From the NCBI RefSeq assembly GCF_001428665.1, contig NZ_LMIJ01000046.1, forward strand, positions 216,769 to 272,994: a stretch of DNA of 56,226 bases, in the 5' to 3' direction. Below the pieces are notes generated by a model. It was not told the origin of the DNA and searched no databases. It worked only from the letters and a program-made list of their open reading frames with translations. A program made the position numbers and the translations under genes. Below, one piece after another: positions 15,181 through 22,829 of this stretch. Origin of the DNA: Acidovorax sp. Root219. GTDB lineage: Bacteria; Pseudomonadota; Gammaproteobacteria; Burkholderiales; Burkholderiaceae_C. Numbering within the stretch: the stretch's first letter is position 1; the number at the start of each line of letters is the position of its first letter.

Positions 15181-17396
15181 CACGTTCCTTGCTGCTCCAC
15201 CCGCGCCACCGGCGCAGGCGGTCCGTAGCGCACCATGAGCGCCGCCTGCGCGCCCTGCCCGTCTTCGGGATGGGGCGCCCTGGCATAGGTGCCGTCGGGG
15301 TTGAGCGTCCATGCATCGCGGTCATCGTGCAGGTAGGCCACCAGGCATTCGTCGACGATCTGGCGGCGCAGGCGAGGCTCGGTCACGGGCCAGGCCAGCT
15401 CCACGCGGCGCATCATGTTGCGGTTCATCCAGTCGGCACTCGACAGGTACAGGTCTTCCTCGGCGCCAGCGCGGAAGTAGAAGACCCGCGTGTGCTCCAG
15501 AAAGCGCCCGATCACCGAGCGCACGCGGATGTTGTCGGTCACGCCAGGCACCTGGGCCGCGAGCATGCAGGCGCCGCGCACGATCAGGTCGATGCTGGCA
15601 CCGCGCTGGCCCGCCAGGATCAGGGCACGGATCAGCGCCTCGTCCGTCAGCGCGTTCATCTTGGCGACGATGCGCGCATCTTCGCCACGGCTGGCGGCCA
15701 GGCCCACCTGCTCGATCTTCTCGATCATGCGGCGCTGCAGGTGAAAGGGCGCGAGCAGCAGCTTGCGCAACTTGGGCGGCCGGTTCTGGCTGGCCAGGTG
15801 GTTGAACACGCCGTCCATGTCGGCCGTGGTGTCCTCGTCGGCCGTGAGGTAGCTCAGGTCGGTGTACAGGCGCGCGGTGCGCACGTTGTAGTTGCCGGTC
15901 GACAGGTGGCCATAGCGGCGCAGCTGGCGCCCCTCGCGGCGCGTCACCAGCAGCATCTTGGCGTGGGTCTTGAGGCCCACCACGCCGTACACCACCTGCG
16001 CACCGATGGATTCGAGCGCTTCGGCCCAGTTGATGTTGGCCTCTTCATCGAAGCGTGCCTTGAGTTCCACCACCGCCATGACCTCCTTGCCGCGGCGCAC
16101 GGCCTCGGTCAGCAGGTCCATGAGCTCGGAGTCGGCACCCGTGCGGTAGATGGTCTGCTTGATGACCAGCACCTGGGGGTCGTTCACCGCCTCGCGCAGA
16201 AAGGCCAGCAGCCCGTCGAAGCTCTCGAACGGCTGGTGCATGAGCACGTCGCGCTTTTGCAACTGCTCCATGATCGAGACCCCCGGCACCAACTGGCGCG
16301 GCCAGGCCGAGCGCCAGGCGGGGAACAGCAGCGCGGGATCGTTCACCAGGTCCACCAGTTGCGTCAGGCGCACCAGGTTCACGGGGCCGTGCACGCGGTA
16401 CAGCGCAGGCTCGGGCAGGTCGAACTGTTCGAGCAGAAAGCGCGAGAGGAACTGCGAGCACCCGGCCGAAACTTCCAGCCGCACGGCCTGGCCGTAGTGG
16501 CGGTGCTGCAGGCCCTGGCGCAGGGCGGTGCGCAGGTTGCGCACGTCTTCCTCGTCGAGCGCCAGATCGGAGTGGCGCGTCACGCGGAACTGCGAGAACT
16601 CCGTGACCTCGCGCCCGGGAAACAGGTCCGCCAGGTGCGCCCGAATGATGCTCGACAGGCTCACGAACAGCGATTCGCCCTTGGCCGCCAGGCGCGGCGG
16701 CATGCGCACCAGGCGCGGCAGCGCGCGCGGCACCTTGACGATGGCCACCTCGTTCTTGCGGCCGAAAGCATCGTGCCCGTGCAGCCGCACGATGAAGTTG
16801 AGCGACTTGTTGGCCACCTGCGGAAACGGGTGGGCGGGATCGAGCCCCACGGGAATCAGCAGCGGGCGCACCTCGCGCATGAAGTATTCGTGCACCCAGG
16901 TCCGTTGCGCGGACGAGCGGTCCCCGTGCGAGACGATGCGGATGCCGTGCCGGGCAAACTCCGGCACCAGGGAGTCGTTGTACAGCGAGTACTGGCGCGC
17001 CACCAGGTCATGGGCCTTGGACGCCAGCGCCACGAAAGAGGCTGCGGTATAGACCCCTTTGCCCTCGCCGCTCTTGGCAGCGGTCAGGTGCGCGGCGGCG
17101 CGCACCTCGAAGAACTCATCGAGGTTGGACGAGACGATGCACAGGTAGCGCAGGCGCTCCAGCAGCGGAACGTCGGTGCGCACCGCCCAGTCGAAGACAC
17201 GCTCATTGAAACCCAGGATGCTGTGGTCCCGGTCCAGGAACATGGGAGCCCCGGGCACGGCAGCAGGTACCACCGCTGCGGGCGGGGGCGGGGGCGCGGG
17301 CTCGGTTGCCGCAGCGGGGGCGGCATCCTGGCGGTCATCGGGGCTGTCACATTGCGGAATCACGGGTTTTCTGGAGGAGAAGGATGGCATGGACAC
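15180..17396 (-). CDS. ppk1: Polyphosphate kinase 1
   Basis: The enzyme (738 residues from GTG 17396, 736 from ATG 17390) makes polyphosphate from ATP. An N-terminal Pro/Ala-rich extension of about 50 residues precedes the N domain (FLDRDHSILGFNERVFDWA), followed by the head and two C-terminal PLD-like domains. The autophosphorylated histidine is His478 (GLKTHAKMLLV) and the second catalytic histidine is His635 (FLEHTRVFYF); STGNYN is conserved. E. coli Ppk1 is 688 residues, so the extension explains the excess. Start choice is uncertain since no ribosome-binding site is clear. A strong Pho-type promoter lies just upstream, inside the end of agt. sixA follows with one base overlap. Confidence 0.96.
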   Translation of the reverse strand: MSMPSFSSRKPVIPQCDSPDDRQDAAPAAATEPAPPPPPAAVVPAAVPGAPMFLDRDHSILGFNERVFDWAVRTDVPLLERLRYLCIVSSNLDEFFEVRAAAHLTAAKSGEGKGVYTAASFVALASKAHDLVARQYSLYNDSLVPEFARHGIRIVSHGDRSSAQRTWVHEYFMREVRPLLIPVGLDPAHPFPQVANKSLNFIVRLHGHDAFGRKNEVAIVKVPRALPRLVRMPPRLAAKGESLFVSLSSIIRAHLADLFPGREVTEFSQFRVTRHSDLALDEEDVRNLRTALRQGLQHRHYGQAVRLEVSAGCSQFLSRFLLEQFDLPEPALYRVHGPVNLVRLTQLVDLVNDPALLFPAWRSAWPRQLVPGVSIMEQLQKRDVLMHQPFESFDGLLAFLREAVNDPQVLVIKQTIYRTGADSELMDLLTEAVRRGKEVMAVVELKARFDEEANINWAEALESIGAQVVYGVVGLKTHAKMLLVTRREGRQLRRYGHLSTGNYNVRTARLYTDLSYLTADEDTTADMDGVFNHLASQNRPPKLRKLLLAPFHLQRRMIEKIEQVGLAASRGEDARIVAKMNALTDEALIRALILAGQRGASIDLIVRGACMLAAQVPGVTDNIRVRSVIGRFLEHTRVFYFRAGAEEDLYLSSADWMNRNMMRRVELAWPVTEPRLRRQIVDECLVAYLHDDRDAWTLNPDGTYARAPHPEDGQGAQAALMVRYGPPAPVARVEQQGT

Positions 17397-17424
17397 TCGA
17401 AAGCCACGGGAGGCAGGTGCCTGC

Positions 17425-17470
17425 AGTATTTAACGGCCAGATGACAGTGATGTGACAGTTTTTGTGACAG
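17425..17470 (-). promoter_or_regulatory. Triple-half-site Pho box and -10 of ppk1, inside the end of agt
   Basis: Minus strand CTGTCAC-ATCA-CTGTCAT (17458-17441) is the best Pho box in the window (6/7 and 7/7). A third half-site CTGTCAC lies upstream at 17470-17464, separated by five A residues. Ten bases after the box is AATACT (17430-17425), a good -10 at the same spacing as the pstS and fasciclin promoters. The sites encode the last residues of Agt. Confidence 0.85.
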
Positions 17471-18521
17471 AAACCGCATCGTCATCTCCGCGCGGGCGGG
17501 CTGGAACCAGGAATTGCTGGAACAGGCGGGCTGCATGCGCCCAGGTGAACTCCAGTGCCCGGTTGCGCGCCTCGTGGCGCGGCACGGCCAGCGCGTTCTG
17601 GGCGGCGGCCATCAGGTCGGTGTCCAGCACGCCGCCGCGTGCCTGCCCACCGGCATGGGCGCCCAGCACCTCCATCGGGCCGTCCTCGAAGTAGGCGGCC
17701 ACGGGCGTGCCGCAGGCCATGGCCTCCAGCATCACCAGGCCAAAGGTCTCCGAGCGGCTGGGAAACACGAACACGTCGGCTGCCGCGTACACGCCCGCCA
17801 GGGCGGCGCGGTCCAGAATGCCCAGCCAGCGCGCCTGCGGGTAGCGCGCCTTGAGCCGCTCTTCCAGCGGGCCCACGCCGCAGATCACCTTGCTGCCCGG
17901 CATGTCCAGCTGCAGGAAGGCCTCGATGTTCTTCTCGTACGACACGCGCCCCACGTACAGGGCCACCGGGTGGGCCAGCGCGCCCACCAGCGGGTGCGGC
18001 GTGACCTCTCCCTGGTAGGGGAAGGCCGTGGTGTCCACCCCGTGCGTCCATTGCCTGAGGTTGCGAAAGCCTCGCCGTTCCAGCATCTTCAAAACCCCCA
18101 CCGTGGGCACCATCACACCCGACGAGGGGCGGTGAAAATGCCGGAACAGCGCATAGCCCAGCGAGAGCGGAATCCGCAAAGCCGCTTGCAGGATCTCGGG
18201 AAAGCGGGTGTGGAAGGCGGTGGTGAAGGCCAGCTTCCTGCGCAGGCAGTAGCGGCGCCCGGCCCAGCCGATGGGGCCTTCGGTCGCCAGGTGGATGGCG
18301 TCGGGCTGCAGTTCGTCCAGGATGCGCTCTATCTCGCGCCCGGGCCGGATGGCCAGGTCGATCCCCGGGTAGCCCGGGCAGGGGCGCGTCTTGAACATGC
18401 CCGGCTGGATCACGTGCACCTGGTGCCCGGCACTCTCCATGTGGCGCACCAGCTCCACCAGCGTAGTGACCACGCCATTGATCTGCGGGGCCCAGGCGTC
18501 GGACAACAAGGCGATTTTCAT
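17430..18521 (-). CDS. agt: Agt-like diacylglycerol glycosyltransferase (GT4 family)
   Basis: The 363-residue GT-B enzyme starts MKIALLSDAWAPQINGVVTTL, the typical N-domain beginning of Agt proteins, and contains PGYPGIDLAIRPG, ATEGPIGWAGRRYCLRRKLAF, TAFHTRFPE and RQWTHGVDTTAF. The nucleotide-sugar site has LYVGRVSYEKNIEAFL and the E-x7-E motif SETFGLVMLEAMACG. Agt makes glycosylated diacylglycerol (for example mono-hexosyl or glucuronosyl) from the diacylglycerol released by PlcP when phosphate is short. Its ATG overlaps the plcP stop by four bases, as in known plcP-agt operons. The sugar cannot be predicted; a mannosyltransferase is the main alternative. The last codons double as the ppk1 Pho box. 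Confidence 0.82.
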   Translation of the reverse strand: MKIALLSDAWAPQINGVVTTLVELVRHMESAGHQVHVIQPGMFKTRPCPGYPGIDLAIRPGREIERILDELQPDAIHLATEGPIGWAGRRYCLRRKLAFTTAFHTRFPEILQAALRIPLSLGYALFRHFHRPSSGVMVPTVGVLKMLERRGFRNLRQWTHGVDTTAFPYQGEVTPHPLVGALAHPVALYVGRVSYEKNIEAFLQLDMPGSKVICGVGPLEERLKARYPQARWLGILDRAALAGVYAAADVFVFPSRSETFGLVMLEAMACGTPVAAYFEDGPMEVLGAHAGGQARGGVLDTDLMAAAQNALAVPRHEARNRALEFTWAHAARLFQQFLVPARPRGDDDAVSVTKTVTSLSSGR

Positions 18522-19396
18522 ACGGCCATCTCGCTGCTGCGGGTTTGCGTGCTGGTCTGGTGGCCGGGCACGGTGTGCCACTGGACCAGCTCCAGGCGGC
18601 CATCCATGTGCTCGACCAGCGCGGTGTGGCTTTCCACCCAGTCGCCGTCGTTGCAGTACAGGGTGCCGTCGATCTCGCGCATTTCGGCGCGGTGGATGTG
18701 GCCGCAGACCACGCCATCGTGGCCACGGCGGCGGGCCTCGGCGGCCACGGCCACCTCGAAGTCCGTCACGTAGTTCAGTGCCGTCTTGACCTTGCCCTTG
18801 AGGTAGGCCGAGAGCGACCAGTACGGCAGCCCCATGCGTGCGCGCAGGGTGTTCAGGTGCCGGTTGAGCTTGAGCGTGAACTCATACAGGTTGTCACCCA
18901 CGTAAGCCAGCCACTTGGCACACTGGATCACGCCGTCGAAGTAGTCGCCATGCGTCACCCACAGGGTGCGGCCATCGGCCGTGGTGTGCACCGTGTCCTC
19001 GGCCACCTCGATGCCGCCGAACGAATGGCCGACGAAGGCGCGGGCGAATTCATCGTGGTTGCCGGGCACGAACACCACGCGGCAGCCCTTGCGCGCCCGG
19101 CGCAGCAGCTTTTGCACCACATCGTTGTGGGCCTGGGGCCAGAACCAGCGGCGCCGCAGCTGCCAGCCGTCCACGATGTCGCCCACCAGGTAAAGGTGAT
19201 CGCTCGGGTGGTGCTTGAGAAAGTCGAGCAGGCCTTCGGCCTGGCAGCCGGGCGTGCCCAGGTGCAGGTCGGAGATGAACACCGCGCGCAGGTGGCGGTG
19301 GCCGGGTGGATGCGCGTCGTCGGCGTCGGCAGCAGTGTCCTGCCCACCTCCCACGTGCGCAGTCCAGTCGCCGAGCGCGTCGAACGCGGCGCGCAT
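18518..19396 (-). CDS. plcP: PlcP-like phospholipase C (calcineurin-type metallophosphoesterase)
   Basis: The 292-residue protein has the metallophosphoesterase motifs in order: FISDLHLGTPGCQAEGLLDFL, LVGDIVDGW, PGNHDEFARAF, TLWVTHGDYFDG and CGHIHRAEMREIDG. PlcP cleaves phosphatidylcholine or phosphatidylethanolamine-type lipids to diacylglycerol and a phospho-alcohol under phosphate starvation. It resembles LpxH, but LYLVGDIVDGWQLRRRWFWPQAHNDVVQKLLR and GDWVESHTALVEH-type sequence, extra length and the agt neighbour favour PlcP. The ATG at 19396 shares its A with the stop of the upstream acyltransferase (TGATG). The first 35 residues are variable and His/Asp-rich. Confidence 0.85.
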   Translation of the reverse strand: MRAAFDALGDWTAHVGGGQDTAADADDAHPPGHRHLRAVFISDLHLGTPGCQAEGLLDFLKHHPSDHLYLVGDIVDGWQLRRRWFWPQAHNDVVQKLLRRARKGCRVVFVPGNHDEFARAFVGHSFGGIEVAEDTVHTTADGRTLWVTHGDYFDGVIQCAKWLAYVGDNLYEFTLKLNRHLNTLRARMGLPYWSLSAYLKGKVKTALNYVTDFEVAVAAEARRRGHDGVVCGHIHRAEMREIDGTLYCNDGDWVESHTALVEHMDGRLELVQWHTVPGHQTSTQTRSSEMAV

Positions 19397-20241
19397 CAGG
19401 CCCCCAGGAAGTGCTTGCGGTAGCGGGGATGCAGGTCTGCCAGGCGCATCAGCATGGGCAGGTCTGCGGTGTTGAAGTCCGGGTCCCATGCAGGGGCGCC
19501 CAGCACCCGCGCACCCAGGCGCAGGTAGCCCTTGATCAGGGCCGGTGGCTCCACGAAGACCGAGCCATCGAGCTTCTCGATGGGCAGCGGCAGGCGCGGC
19601 AGCACGTGGTATTCGATGGGGGCCAGGTGCGTCTGGCGCACCTGGTTCCAGATGCTGGCGGCCGCATCGCCGCTGATCACGCCGTTGTGCAGCATGGGGA
19701 TGCTGGCGCAGCCGATCATGGTGTCGAGCTGGTTGCGCACCATGAAGTCGGCCAGCGCGCTCCACAGCGCCATGATCACGCCGCCATGGCGGTGCTCGGG
19801 GTGCACGCAGCTGCGGCCCAGTTCCACCATGCGCGGGCGCAGGGTGCGCAGGCGGGTCAGGTCGAATTCGGTGTCGCTGTAGGTGCTGCCCACGCGGCGT
19901 GCCTGGGCGGGGGTCAGAACCCGGTAGGTGCCAATCACCTGCTGGGTGGCCGTGTCCCGCACCAGCAGGTGCTCACAGTAGTCGTCGAACAGGTCCACGT
20001 CGTGGCCGGGAACGGGGGTCGTCAATCGAGCGCCCATCTCCTCGGCAAACACGTCGTACCTGAGTTTCTGCGCCTGGCGGACCTCGTCGAGGTGCCGTGC
20101 CCACGAGACCTCCACAGCGCCACGCACCGGGGTGCCAGCCACTGCTGCGACCGCGCCCACTGCAGCGCCAGGGCGGTGGATTGCCCCTCTGGACGGAGCA
20201 GCAGGGAGCAGCGGCAGGGCGGGGTTGGGCAAATCGCTCAT
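19396..20241 (-). CDS. olsB: OlsB-like amino-acid N-acyltransferase (GNAT superfamily)
   Basis: The 281-residue protein matches the OlsB/hemolysin-like acyltransferase pattern: QKLRYDVFAEEMGA, DVDLFDDYCEHLLVRD, QVIGTYRVLTP, YSDTEFDL, MVELGRSCVHPEHRHGGVIMALW and MIGCASIPM. OlsB transfers a 3-hydroxyacyl chain from acyl carrier protein to ornithine to give lyso-ornithine lipid; OlsA, not in this window, would finish the lipid. Glutamine or another amino acid is possible as acceptor. Residues 1-40 are an Ala/Pro-rich extension. The ATG at 20241 is preceded by AAGGAG about seven bases upstream. It heads the olsB-plcP-agt operon and has a candidate Pho box about 117 bases upstream. Confidence 0.8.
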   Translation of the reverse strand: MSDLPNPALPLLPAAPSRGAIHRPGAAVGAVAAVAGTPVRGAVEVSWARHLDEVRQAQKLRYDVFAEEMGARLTTPVPGHDVDLFDDYCEHLLVRDTATQQVIGTYRVLTPAQARRVGSTYSDTEFDLTRLRTLRPRMVELGRSCVHPEHRHGGVIMALWSALADFMVRNQLDTMIGCASIPMLHNGVISGDAAASIWNQVRQTHLAPIEYHVLPRLPLPIEKLDGSVFVEPPALIKGYLRLGARVLGAPAWDPDFNTADLPMLMRLADLHPRYRKHFLGA

Positions 20242-20357
20242 GGATCAACTCCTTCGTACAGGGCGGCCCCATGGCCGCTGGTGCCCCGGATCACCGGGTG
20301 GTGTGCTTCAATGCGATGGAGTTTGAAAGCCGCAGGTGACGCCTGCATGTCCGTGCG

Positions 20358-20375
20358 ATGTCAACGCCGTGACAG
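20358..20375 (-). promoter_or_regulatory. Candidate Pho box upstream of olsB-plcP-agt
   Basis: Minus strand CTGTCAC-GGCG-TTGACAT has the 7-4-7 PhoB layout (6/7 and 5/7 matches). Unlike the other three sites, the hexamer ten bases downstream (TGCAGG) is not a convincing -10, so the exact promoter is unresolved. The second half-site also reads TTGACA, a perfect -35. Confidence 0.55.
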
Positions 20376-20432
20376 AGGGGCACGGCATGCCGGTGGGTGA
20401 CCGAAGCCCCCCCTTGCGGCACAGGCAGGGGC

Positions 20433-20475
20433 CGGTTACCGAGCGGTTACCGCTGTAAGCCTGGGCTGCTACACT
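20433..20475 (+). promoter_or_regulatory. Tandem 11-base repeats and putative promoter of the GGDEF-EAL gene
   Basis: CGGTTACCG occurs twice, at 20433-20441 and 20444-20452, with an 11-base period that places both copies on one face of the DNA. The second copy overlaps TTACCG, a possible -35, and TACACT (20470-20475) lies 17 bases further as a -10. The arrangement suggests binding by an unidentified dimeric regulator. Confidence 0.5.
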
Positions 20476-20525
20476 TTGGAACATTTTTTTGGGGCATCGC
20501 GCCTCTCCCTCCGGGTCCGGCCGCC

Positions 20526-22754
20526 ATGTCCTTGCTGTCCATTGCCCCAGAACGCCTGCCGTCTGGGGACTCTTCCGACGCGTCTTTGGAGCGCACGCTG
20601 CGCGAGCAGCAGATGCTGCTGGAGAGCGCGGGCGTGGGCATCGTGTTCATCCGCCAGCGCGTGGTGGTGCGCTGCAACCAGCGCTATGCCGAGATCTTCG
20701 GCTACGAGTCGGCGCAGCGCCTGGCGGGCCTGAGCAGCGAGGCCTTCTACCCCGACCGCGATGCCTTCCGTGCACTGGGGCGCGAAGCCTACCCCGTGCT
20801 TGCCAAGGGCCAGGCCTACCGCGTGGAACGCCAGATGCGCCGGCGCAACGGGCGGCTGTTCTGGGGCAGCCTCACGGGCCGGCTGATCAACCCGGCCGAC
20901 ACCAGCGAGGGGTCGATCTGGATCCTCGACGATATCGACGAGCACAAACAGGCCCAGGCCCTGCTGAGCGCTGCTGTGCGCGAAAAGCAGGTGCTGTTCG
21001 ACCAGGCCATGGTGGGCATCGTGTTCCTGCGCGACCGGCACCTGACCCGCTGCAACCGCCACTTCGAGCACATGCTGGGCTATGGCCCCGGCGAACTGGC
21101 GGGCAGCCCGTCGCGCCGCTGGTATGCCAGCGACGAGGACTGGGAGGAAGTGGGCCACCGCTGCTACCCGGTTCTCGCGGCCGGCCAGTCGTACGAGGGC
21201 GAAGTGGTGCTGTGCCGCAGGGACGGCACACCGCTCACCTGCGAGGTGCGCGCCAAGTTCATCGACCCCGACGACCCGGACCAGGGATCGATCTGGATCA
21301 CCATGGACATCTCCGAGCGCAAGCAGGCCCAGGAGGCGCTGGCACGCGTGCACGAGGAGCTGGAGCAGCAGGTCCAGGACCGCACGCGCGAACTGCGCGA
21401 CACGGTGGACAACCTGCACCGCGAGATCAGCGACCGCAAGGCCGACCGGGACCGTATCTACTGGCTGGCCCACTACGACCCGCTGACCGGCCTGCCCAAC
21501 CGCGCCCTGCTGTCCGAGCGGGCCCAGGAGGCCATCCGCGTGGCGCAGGAGGGCCATACGCCGCTGGCGCTGATCTTCCTGGACCTGGACCATTTCAAGC
21601 ACGTCAACGACTCTCTGGGCCACCGCGTGGGCGATGCCCTGCTGGTGGAGATCGCCAAGCGCCTGCGCGCCGTGGTGCGCGACAAGGACACCGTCTCGCG
21701 CCTGGGCGGCGACGAGTTCATCCTGCTGCTGCCGGGCGCCAACGCCCATGGGGCCGCGCGCGTGGCCGGCAAGCTGCAGGAGGCCTCGCGCCAGCACTAC
21801 CAGATCGACCACCACGAGCTGACCATGGCGCCGTCCATGGGCATCGCCCTGTTCCCGCAGGACGGCAGCGATTTCGACACACTGACCCAGTCGGCCGACG
21901 TGGCGATGTACCGCGCCAAGCTCGACGGGCGCAACACCTTCCGCTTCTTCACGCCCGAGATGCAGGCCCAGTCGGTGCGCGCCCTGCAGATCGAGAATGC
22001 CCTGCGCCGAGCGCTCGAGCGTGGTCAGCTGCACCTGCACTACCAGCCCCAGATCCACCTGGCCACGGGCCAGGTGCACAGCGTGGAGGCCCTGCTCCGC
22101 TGGGACCACCCACAGATGGGCAGCATCACACCCACCGAGTTCATCCCCATCGCCGAGGACAGCGGCCAGATCCTGCAGATCGGCGAGTGGGTGCTGCGCA
22201 CCGCGCTCACGCAGCTCAAGGACTGGCACGAGAACGGCTTTCCCGCGCTGACCATGGCGGTCAACCTGTCGGCCATCCAGTTCCGCCAGCCGCAGCTGCC
22301 CGAACTGGTGAGCCGCATCCTGACCATCTTCGAACTGCCCCCCGACTGCCTGGAGCTGGAGCTAACCGAGGGCGTGGCGGTGGACGACCCGCATTCGGCC
22401 GTGGCCACCATGGACAGCCTGCATTCGCGCGGGGTGCGCATGTCCATGGACGACTTCGGCACCGGCTACTCATCCCTGAGCCAGCTCAAGCGCTTTCAGA
22501 TCTTCAAGCTCAAGATCGACCAATCCTTCGTGCGCGACCTGGGCGATGACGGCAACGACCGCGCCATCGTCAGCGCCATCATCCGCATGGCCCAGGCCCT
22601 GGGCATGCGCACCACGGCCGAGGGTGTGGAGACACCGGAACAACTGGCCTTCCTGCGCGAGCAGGGCTGCGACGAGGCCCAGGGCTACCTGTTCAGCCGG
22701 CCGCTGCCGGCCGACGAGCTGGAACTGTTCCTGCGCCAGTACATGCCCGCGTGA
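20526..22754 (+). CDS. PAS-PAS-GGDEF-EAL cyclic-di-GMP signalling protein
   Basis: The 742-residue protein has no evident membrane segment. Two PAS domains come first (about residues 20-140 and 150-260), then a coiled coil (about 265-310), then a GGDEF domain whose active site RLGGDEF (about 392-398) is intact, and an EAL domain with SVEALLRW (about 519-526), ELTEG and DDFGTGYSSL. Both synthesis and hydrolysis of c-di-GMP are therefore possible, with PAS domains sensing an unknown cue. The start MSLLSIAPERL at 20526 leaves room for the promoter region; ribosome-binding site is weak. It diverges from the olsB operon across 285 bases that hold a Pho box and a tandem repeat. Confidence 0.93.
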   Translation: MSLLSIAPERLPSGDSSDASLERTLREQQMLLESAGVGIVFIRQRVVVRCNQRYAEIFGYESAQRLAGLSSEAFYPDRDAFRALGREAYPVLAKGQAYRVERQMRRRNGRLFWGSLTGRLINPADTSEGSIWILDDIDEHKQAQALLSAAVREKQVLFDQAMVGIVFLRDRHLTRCNRHFEHMLGYGPGELAGSPSRRWYASDEDWEEVGHRCYPVLAAGQSYEGEVVLCRRDGTPLTCEVRAKFIDPDDPDQGSIWITMDISERKQAQEALARVHEELEQQVQDRTRELRDTVDNLHREISDRKADRDRIYWLAHYDPLTGLPNRALLSERAQEAIRVAQEGHTPLALIFLDLDHFKHVNDSLGHRVGDALLVEIAKRLRAVVRDKDTVSRLGGDEFILLLPGANAHGAARVAGKLQEASRQHYQIDHHELTMAPSMGIALFPQDGSDFDTLTQSADVAMYRAKLDGRNTFRFFTPEMQAQSVRALQIENALRRALERGQLHLHYQPQIHLATGQVHSVEALLRWDHPQMGSITPTEFIPIAEDSGQILQIGEWVLRTALTQLKDWHENGFPALTMAVNLSAIQFRQPQLPELVSRILTIFELPPDCLELELTEGVAVDDPHSAVATMDSLHSRGVRMSMDDFGTGYSSLSQLKRFQIFKLKIDQSFVRDLGDDGNDRAIVSAIIRMAQALGMRTTAEGVETPEQLAFLREQGCDEAQGYLFSRPLPADELELFLRQYMPA

Positions 22755-22829
22755 GACGCCCCCTGCCGCGCTTTGGGGCAGGTCAGAATGAAGGGCGCAG
22801 ACACCTGGCCGGGTGCAGGCAAGTCCGCA

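Noticed and set aside
18518..19396. LpxH (UDP-2,3-diacylglucosamine diphosphatase) as the identity of the metallophosphoesterase
   Set aside because: The shared motifs belong to the superfamily, but the WPQAHNDVVQKLLR and GDWVES segments, length 292 and neighbouring agt and olsB fit PlcP better. Not fully excluded.
20369..20375. Pho box at 20358-20375 as regulator of the GGDEF-EAL gene on the plus strand
   Set aside because: In that direction the half-sites read ATGTCAA and GTGACAG, which do not fit the direct-repeat consensus; only the minus-strand reading does.
22762..22782. CCTGCC/GGCAGG inverted repeat after the GGDEF-EAL gene as terminator
   Set aside because: Six-base stem without any T-rich tail; too weak to call.
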